From assembly GCA_050945895.1 (NCBI GenBank), contig JBMNTU010000080.1:1-10885 (forward strand): a stretch of DNA of 10,885 nt, given 5' to 3'. This stretch comes from JBMNTU01 sp050945895 (GTDB taxonomy: Bacteria; Bacillota; Clostridia; Christensenellales; Christensenellaceae). Shown piece after piece: positions 6,747 to 10,885 of this stretch. Position numbers and translations under genes: made by a program. The notes under the pieces were generated by a model that did not search any database, had not been told where the DNA came from, and worked only from the letters and a program-made list of their open reading frames with translations. Every line of letters starts with the position of its first letter. The stretch's first letter is position 1.

Positions 6747-6755
6747 GGAAAAGCG

Positions 6756-8471
6756 ATGATGGATTACAAACAGGCGTATAGTGCATGGCAAAAAGCGCTG
6801 GCAGGAACAGCGCATGAAAAAGAGCTGTTTGCGCTGGGGCAGGACGAGGATTTGCTGAAAGACAGCTTTTATACGGAGATGGAATTTGGCACGGCAGGTA
6901 TGCGGGGTATTATCGGTCTGGGTACAAACCGGATGAACGTATATACCGTTCGCCGCGCGACGCAGGCGCTTGCACGCCACGTTGCCGATATCAAAGGGCA
7001 GGGCAGGGGCGTGGCCATAGCGTACGATACACGGCACAAGAGCAGGCTGTTTGCGGAAGAAACGGCGGGCGTACTGCTAAAAAACGGCATCCGCGTGTAC
7101 ATGTATATGACGCCGCACAGCGTTCCGCAGCTTTCGTTTACCGTAAGGGAATTGGGGTGCGCCGCAGGCGTTGTGATTACGGCGAGCCACAACCCGCCGC
7201 AATATAACGGGTATAAGGTGTTTGGCGAAGACGGAGGGCAGATATCGACGCCGCTTGCACAGAAAATCACCGGGTATATTACGGAAATAGACGACCTGTT
7301 TTCTGTATCAGGAGTAGATATCCAAAGCAACCCGCTGTTCAATGAAATCGGGAATGAGCTGGACGAGGTATACTACCGCAAGGTGGAAGCGTTGTGTATT
7401 CATCGCGATAGTATACGGGAGCAGGCAGACAAAATAAAAATTGTGTATACGCCGCTTTATGGTGTGGGGCTTACGCCGGTGAAGCGTGTGTTGGGCGACC
7501 TTGGGCTAAACCAGCTTTATGTTGTTGCCGAGCAAGAACACCCAAATCCGGATTTTCCTACTGTAGAAACGCCCAACCCGGAAGAAAGAGAAACGCTGGC
7601 TCTTGCGATGCAGCTGGCGGAAAATGTGGATGCGGGGCTTATTCTGGCAACAGACCCGGACAGCGACCGGCTGGGCGTAGCCGTCCGAAACGAGGACGGC
7701 GGCTTTACGGTCCTGAACGGGAACGAAATCGGCTGCCTGCTGATGGAATATGTGCTTTCGCAATCGAAACGTGATTTTTCCGGCGGGGAATATGTTATAA
7801 AATCGGTTGTGACAAGCGACCTGGTAAATAGGATAGCAGAGTGCTATGGCGTAGAACTGAAGACGGTATACACCGGTTTTCGCTTTATTGCCGAAGCGAT
7901 CCGCAAAAGTGAGCTGGAGGGCAACAGCCGGTTTGTATTTGGGTTTGAGGAAAGCCATGGATACCTGCGGGGCGATTTTGTGCGCGATAAAGATGCCATC
8001 CAGGCGGCTATGAGTATTGCAGAGGCCGCGTGCTACTATGCTTCAAAGGGCAAATCGCTGCTGCAGTCGGTTCGGGATATGTACGAAAAACATGGCTATT
8101 ACCTGGAAAAAGTTGTTTTCAGGGTGCTTTACGGGCAGGAAGGAATTGCCAAAATACAAAACGCTGTTCAAACGCTCAGGAAAGAGCATCCCAGACAGAT
8201 CGGCCCGTTTAAGGTAACGGCGCTGCGCGATTATCTTAAAGGGGAGAGGATCGACCTTTCGACCGGCCAAAAAGCAAAAATCGATATGGAACCGTCTAAT
8301 GTTTTGTATTACGAGCTGGATGGCGCACGGTTTGTCATCCGGCCTTCCGGAACAGAACCGAAAATCAAGACATACCTTTCGGCTGTAGCGGCAGGCAAAA
8401 GCGAAGCAGAGCAAAAAATGAAGGAGCTGGAGCAGGCGGTTCGGGAAATGCTGGAAGCGCTGTTGGCATAA
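6756..8471 (+). CDS. pgcA: Phosphoglucomutase / phosphomannomutase (alpha-D-phosphohexomutase family)
   Basis: This 571-residue cytoplasmic enzyme interconverts hexose 1- and 6-phosphates, linking glycolysis to glycogen and cell-envelope precursors. All four signature sites are present: the phosphoserine loop TASHNPPQYNGYK (S144); the Mg-binding loop ATDPDSDRLG (D300, D302, D304); the sugar-specificity loop GFEESHGY (396-403); and the phosphate-binding loop RPSGTEPK (529-536). Length and N-terminus (EFGTAGMRG at 43-51) fit the PgcA-type alpha-phosphoglucomutases of Firmicutes. GAGGAA at 6745-6750, overlapping the LUD stop, is 7 bases from the first of two adjacent ATGs (6756), which I take as the start. 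Glucose versus mannose preference cannot be settled from sequence, so the symbol is provisional. Confidence 0.93.
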   Translation: MMDYKQAYSAWQKALAGTAHEKELFALGQDEDLLKDSFYTEMEFGTAGMRGIIGLGTNRMNVYTVRRATQALARHVADIKGQGRGVAIAYDTRHKSRLFAEETAGVLLKNGIRVYMYMTPHSVPQLSFTVRELGCAAGVVITASHNPPQYNGYKVFGEDGGQISTPLAQKITGYITEIDDLFSVSGVDIQSNPLFNEIGNELDEVYYRKVEALCIHRDSIREQADKIKIVYTPLYGVGLTPVKRVLGDLGLNQLYVVAEQEHPNPDFPTVETPNPEERETLALAMQLAENVDAGLILATDPDSDRLGVAVRNEDGGFTVLNGNEIGCLLMEYVLSQSKRDFSGGEYVIKSVVTSDLVNRIAECYGVELKTVYTGFRFIAEAIRKSELEGNSRFVFGFEESHGYLRGDFVRDKDAIQAAMSIAEAACYYASKGKSLLQSVRDMYEKHGYYLEKVVFRVLYGQEGIAKIQNAVQTLRKEHPRQIGPFKVTALRDYLKGERIDLSTGQKAKIDMEPSNVLYYELDGARFVIRPSGTEPKIKTYLSAVAAGKSEAEQKMKELEQAVREMLEALLA

Positions 8472-8475
8472 CAAA

Positions 8476-9402
8476 ATGAAAGAAACCATTGGCGAGATTA
8501 TAAAAGAGCTGGATAAAATATACCAAACGGGCGACGTAAACATGGTCGAACAGTTTCTGCTTGCCACAACCGAAAGCCTGAAGCCTGAAGACGGAAGCTT
8601 CAGTGAAGATTTTATTTTGCTGCTAAACGAACTGGGCGCATTTTACAGGGATACATACCGGACAAAAAATGCCAAAGAGGTTTATACGACGGTAAAAGAC
8701 CTCTTAGAAGCGCATGTAGGAAAGCGGCATCCCGCATATGGAACTGCGCTCAAAAACCTGGCGGCGGTCTACCGGATTGAAGGGAACAGCGAAAAGGCCG
8801 CAGAACTTTTTTTGCAGGCTGCGGAAAACATTGCTGCAAACGGCAATGAGAAAAGCTATGAATACGCAATGGTGTTGAATAATCTTGGATTGATTGCGCT
8901 GGAAGAAAACAAATACGATATCGCAATCCGTTTTTTCCGGGAGGTACTGACGGCACTGCCCCAGGGCTCCTATGCTTTCGAACGGGCGGCTACCTATTGC
9001 AATCTGGGAGCGGCCAGTGAAAAAAAAGGAGACAGGGACGAAGCAGCGAGTGCGCTGCAAAGCGCAGCACAGAGTATGGATTCGGCACTTCCGCAGCAAG
9101 ACAGGGTGTACATCGATACTGTCAATAAATTGGCGGGCCTTTGCGTGGTGTTAGGCGAAAACGATAAGGCACGCAGGTATTATGAGCAATCGTTAGCGCA
9201 AACAGCCGATTCGTACGATTTTCGTTTGGAGCATGCGCAAACACGCAAAGAGCTTGCGGAGCTGCAATATAAAACAGGCAACAAAAAAGAGGCGGCCGAA
9301 AATATGGACGCGTCGATGGAAATGATTGCCGAGCTATACGGGTATAACAGCGAACTATATAAATCTATGGAAAATATCTATTTTGAAAAATTTGGCAGGT
9401 AG
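8476..9402 (+). CDS. Tetratricopeptide-repeat protein, function unknown
   Basis: This encodes 308 residues with no signal peptide or membrane segment, so it is probably cytoplasmic. Six TPR-like helical pairs cover most of it (about 47-80, 88-121, 130-163, 169-202, 213-246, 255-290), for example ALKNLAAVYRIEGNSEKAAELFLQA and MVLNNLGLIALEENKYDIAIRFFREVL. The kinesin-light-chain-like spacing, with longer helices, suggests a protein-binding scaffold. The ATG at 8476 lies 4 bases after the pgcA stop and has no clear Shine-Dalgarno sequence, so it probably depends on ribosomes finishing pgcA. The next in-frame ATG (8542) is no better. It is the last gene of the LUD-pgcA unit, and its stop codon lies inside the terminator stem. 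No partner can be named. Confidence 0.85.
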   Translation: MKETIGEIIKELDKIYQTGDVNMVEQFLLATTESLKPEDGSFSEDFILLLNELGAFYRDTYRTKNAKEVYTTVKDLLEAHVGKRHPAYGTALKNLAAVYRIEGNSEKAAELFLQAAENIAANGNEKSYEYAMVLNNLGLIALEENKYDIAIRFFREVLTALPQGSYAFERAATYCNLGAASEKKGDRDEAASALQSAAQSMDSALPQQDRVYIDTVNKLAGLCVVLGENDKARRYYEQSLAQTADSYDFRLEHAQTRKELAELQYKTGNKKEAAENMDASMEMIAELYGYNSELYKSMENIYFEKFGR

Positions 9403-9426
9403 AAAATAGCTACTCTGCCTTTTTTT
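9394..9426. terminator. Terminator shared by the convergent TPR and thioesterase genes
   Basis: GGCAG-GTAG (9394-9402) pairs with CTAC-T-CTGCC (9410-9419, one bulged base) over a 7-base loop, followed by a run of seven T (9420-9426) on the plus strand. On the minus strand the stem is preceded by the matching A run and followed by AAATTTTT, so termination that way is plausible but weaker. Both genes' stop codons are in the stem. Confidence 0.8.
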
Positions 9427-9796
9427 GAGCGGCTTTTCCCATAAATTTGTCTATATCTACAATAAAGCGTGTATGTGTACCAACGCCAATTTCGCCGGCT
9501 TCATCTGAAGCAGACACCTCAAAATCGACCCGCCTCCTGTCCACAGCTGTAATTTTTGCCGTTGCATATATTTTCATTCCAACCGGCGTTGCCGACGAGT
9601 GGGAAACGTCGATTTTTGTTCCAACGGAGGACTGGCTTGCTTCCAACATTTCTGAAAGCAGCGTGCATGCAGCAAGCTCCATCTGCGCAATCATGGCAGG
9701 CGTAGCAAATACGTCCAACGTACCGCTGCCCATTGCGGCAGCAGTGTTGGTTTGGTCTACGACTGTTTCAACGGTATAGCTTTTTCCGATTTCCAT
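9410..9796 (-). CDS. Hotdog-fold thioesterase, fluoroacetyl-CoA thioesterase (FlK)-like
   Basis: This encodes 128 residues of a single hotdog-fold acyl-CoA thioesterase. Candidate catalytic residues are T32 (FATPAMIAQMELAA), E40 and H66 (VSHSSATPVG). Their spacing, 8 then 26 residues, equals that of Thr42/Glu50/His76 in FlK. The C-terminal GVGTHTRFIVD strand is also typical of this subfamily. Fluoroacetate detoxification is unlikely here. Related proteins are widespread and probably hydrolyse other short acyl-CoAs, so the substrate is unknown. The ATG at 9796 has AGGTGG (9811-9806) 9 bases upstream. The gene is monocistronic and divergent from a DeoR-type regulator. The C-terminal AAQKKAE tail is short and basic. 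Confidence 0.85.
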   Translation of the reverse strand: MEIGKSYTVETVVDQTNTAAAMGSGTLDVFATPAMIAQMELAACTLLSEMLEASQSSVGTKIDVSHSSATPVGMKIYATAKITAVDRRRVDFEVSASDEAGEIGVGTHTRFIVDIDKFMGKAAQKKAE

Positions 9797-9821
9797 ATGT
9801 TATTACCACCTGCTATAAAAT

Positions 9822-9859
9822 ATGTTTTCTCCTATTATAATCATATTGTATGAAAACAT
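9822..9859. repeat. 8-bp inverted repeat bracketing the thioesterase promoter (candidate operator)
   Basis: ATGTTTTC at 9822-9829 and its exact reverse complement GAAAACAT at 9852-9859, with a 22-base spacer. The arms are 30 bases apart centre to centre, about three helical turns. One arm overlaps the thioesterase -35 and the other its predicted transcription start. This is a plausible binding site for the divergent DeoR-family protein, but that is inference. Confidence 0.45.
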
Positions 9860-9862
9860 CAA
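9834..9862 (-). promoter_or_regulatory. Sigma-A promoter of the thioesterase gene
   Basis: On the minus strand: TTGATG (9862-9857), a 17-base spacer and TATAAT (9839-9834). The predicted start is near 9827, leaving a leader of about 30 bases with AGGTGG. Confidence 0.72.
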
Positions 9863-9879
9863 ACGATCATAAAAATGAA

Positions 9880-9908
9880 TTGTGCTATGATTTTGTTATT
9901 GGTATAAT
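9880..9908 (+). promoter_or_regulatory. Sigma-A promoter of the DeoR-family gene
   Basis: TTGTGC (9880-9885), a 17-base spacer and TATAAT (9903-9908). The predicted start is near 9915, about 45 bases before the TTG start codon. It is back to back with the thioesterase promoter, the two -35 elements being 17 bases apart. Confidence 0.72.
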
Positions 9909-9960
9909 AAAAGAGTCGGCACATTCTATTATTTTGATAGAAAAACAGGAGTGAAGCATC

Positions 9961-10734
9961 TTGAATAAGGAAAGACAGGAAAAAATAAGAAATCTGCTGC
10001 GGTTAAAAGGCGACGTTACAACAAAGGAGCTGTTGGAGCTTTTTCCGGAAAGTGATGAAAAAGCGATCTTGGAGGATTTTTCTATCCTTGAACAAGAAGG
10101 ATGGATTCGGCAGTATACCGGCGGCGCACTGTATGTCAAGCATGCTGCGCAACCAACGCCGGAGCTTTTTCTGAAACGTTCACTTTTAAATGCCTCGCAA
10201 AAATTTAAAATGGCCAAAAGCGCGCTGGGGTTTGTTGAACGGGGCCGTACGATTTTTGTGGATAGCGGAACGACCATGATGTATTTTGCCCAAGAGATGC
10301 CGGACGAGTATCTATCGGTATTTACTCCCGGAGTAAATATTGCGATGGAACTGATCAAACGAAAAAAACCGAGCATAACGCTTGTTGGAGGCCAACTGAA
10401 CCGTAATACGGTAGCGGTATCAGGCGCTTATGCGGTAAAGATGCTTGCGGACGTCAATATTGACATTGCTTTTCTTGCTGCAAGCGGGTTTGACCTAGAG
10501 TATGGATTTACAACGGGAACTTATACGGAGTGTGAAACAAAACGGGAGGCGGTCAACCGCGCACAGACCAAAATTGTGTTGATGGACAGTAGCAAAACTG
10601 AAATAAAACGACCGTTTTCGTTTGCAGAGCTGGAGGAAATTGACGTTTTGATAACCGACTCGGCCCTTCCGGAAATTATTAAAAAAGAAGCGGCGCGCAA
10701 AAACGTAAAAGTGATTTTTGGAGATGAAATATAA
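9961..10734 (+). CDS. DeoR-family transcriptional regulator with atypical recognition helix
   Basis: This encodes 257 residues, normal for the family. The N-terminal winged helix (about 3-58) opens with RQEKIRNLLRLKGDVTTKELLELF and closes with the wing GWIRQYTGGAL. A DeoRC sugar-phosphate sensing domain follows (about 75-235), with DSGTT (101-105), VGGQLNRNT (142-150) and LMDSSK (207-212). These regulators usually repress sugar or nucleoside genes until a phosphorylated metabolite binds. The second HTH helix reads SDEKAILEDFSIL, where most members have S-x-x-TIRRDL-x-x-L, so DNA contacts are probably altered. The start is TTG at 9961 with AGGAG at 9947-9951. It is divergent from the thioesterase gene, the likeliest target besides itself. 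The effector is unknown. Confidence 0.88.
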   Translation: MNKERQEKIRNLLRLKGDVTTKELLELFPESDEKAILEDFSILEQEGWIRQYTGGALYVKHAAQPTPELFLKRSLLNASQKFKMAKSALGFVERGRTIFVDSGTTMMYFAQEMPDEYLSVFTPGVNIAMELIKRKKPSITLVGGQLNRNTVAVSGAYAVKMLADVNIDIAFLAASGFDLEYGFTTGTYTECETKREAVNRAQTKIVLMDSSKTEIKRPFSFAELEEIDVLITDSALPEIIKKEAARKNVKVIFGDEI

Positions 10735-10753
10735 AGCAGAACGATAAAATCTA

Positions 10754-10782
10754 TTGACTTATTTCCGTAAATAATATACTAT
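10754..10782 (+). promoter_or_regulatory. Promoter upstream of tRNA-Lys
   Basis: TTGACT (10754-10759) is a near-perfect -35. The -10 is either TACTAT (10777-10782, spacer 17) or TATACT (10775-10780, spacer 15). The predicted start is 5-20 bases before the tRNA. The region after the DeoR stop shows no strong terminator. Confidence 0.6.
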
Positions 10783-10805
10783 ATTTTAGTGCTTCATATT
10801 GATGC

Positions 10806-10882
10806 GGGCGATTAGCTCAGTTGGCTAGAGCACCTGACTCTTAATCAGGGTGTCCGGGGTTCGAGTCCCCGATGGCGTACCA
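10806..10882 (+). tRNA. tRNA-Lys (anticodon CTT) with a mispaired acceptor stem
   Basis: The D arm (GCTC/GAGC), anticodon arm (CCTGA / TCAGG with loop CTCTTAA, anticodon at 10840-10842) and T arm (CGGGG-TTCGAGT-CCCCG) are all perfect, and ACCA is encoded at 10879-10882. The anticodon CTT reads AAG (Lys). The acceptor stem is odd: GGGCGAT (10806-10812) opposite ATGGCGT (10872-10878) gives G-U at 1:72 and G-G mismatches at 2:71 and 5:68. It may be a working but unusual tRNA, a decayed copy, or a sequence error at the window edge. Confidence 0.82.
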
Positions 10883-10885
10883 TAG

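Noticed and set aside
9447..9779. 110-residue open frame on the plus strand opposite the thioesterase
   Set aside because: It is the antisense of a clear hotdog thioesterase, with no ribosome binding site or recognisable motif.
9839..9892. AATCATA / TATGATT copies between the divergent promoters
   Set aside because: Short, AT-rich and irregularly spaced. Much weaker than the 8-bp inverted repeat at 9822-9859.
1..10885. CRISPR arrays, insertion sequences, phage or defence genes, riboswitches
   Set aside because: No regular repeats, transposase or integrase motifs, and no leader with a recognisable riboswitch core were seen on either strand.

Overview
The window looks like an ordinary chromosomal stretch of a low-to-mid GC Firmicute of the Clostridia type. 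The evidence is strong GGAGG-type ribosome binding sites, GTG and TTG starts, sigma-A promoters of TTGNNN-17-TATAAT form, the clostridial order trmK / Nif3-like / C4 zinc-ribbon / rnpB, and a class A RNase P RNA. I cannot name the genus from the sequence alone. No phage, transposon, CRISPR array or defence cluster is visible.

Layout. Positions 1-162 are the end of a gene with a C-terminal SHOCT domain, followed by a terminator shared with a convergent minus-strand gene for a small membrane protein with a zinc ribbon (259-654). An AT-rich gap carries diverging promoters for that gene and for a FAD-dependent NADH oxidase (894-2225). After a terminator and a clean sigma-A promoter comes a tight unit: trmK (tRNA m1A22 methyltransferase), a Nif3-like metal protein overlapping it by 20 bases, a coiled-coil C4 zinc-ribbon protein, then the RNase P RNA and its terminator. 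A cyclase (kynurenine-formamidase-like) gene follows at 5370, with a promoter so close to the ATG that its mRNA may be leaderless.

A second unit, with its own promoter at about 6034, encodes a stand-alone LUD-domain protein with a Cys-rich tail, a phosphoglucomutase/phosphomannomutase, and a TPR protein. It converges on a FlK-like hotdog thioesterase (9410-9796, minus) through one hairpin that contains both stop codons. The thioesterase diverges from a DeoR-family regulator (9961-10734) across a 164-base region with two opposed promoters and an 8-bp inverted repeat bracketing the thioesterase promoter. The window ends with a tRNA-Lys(CTT) whose acceptor stem pairs poorly.

Most genes are housekeeping: tRNA modification, tRNA 5' processing, oxygen/NADH handling and sugar phosphate metabolism. 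I do not see a clearly new multi-gene system. The items most worth a second look are the candidate leaderless cyclase mRNA, the thioesterase/DeoR divergon with its inverted repeat and unusual recognition helix, and the mispaired tRNA-Lys acceptor stem.
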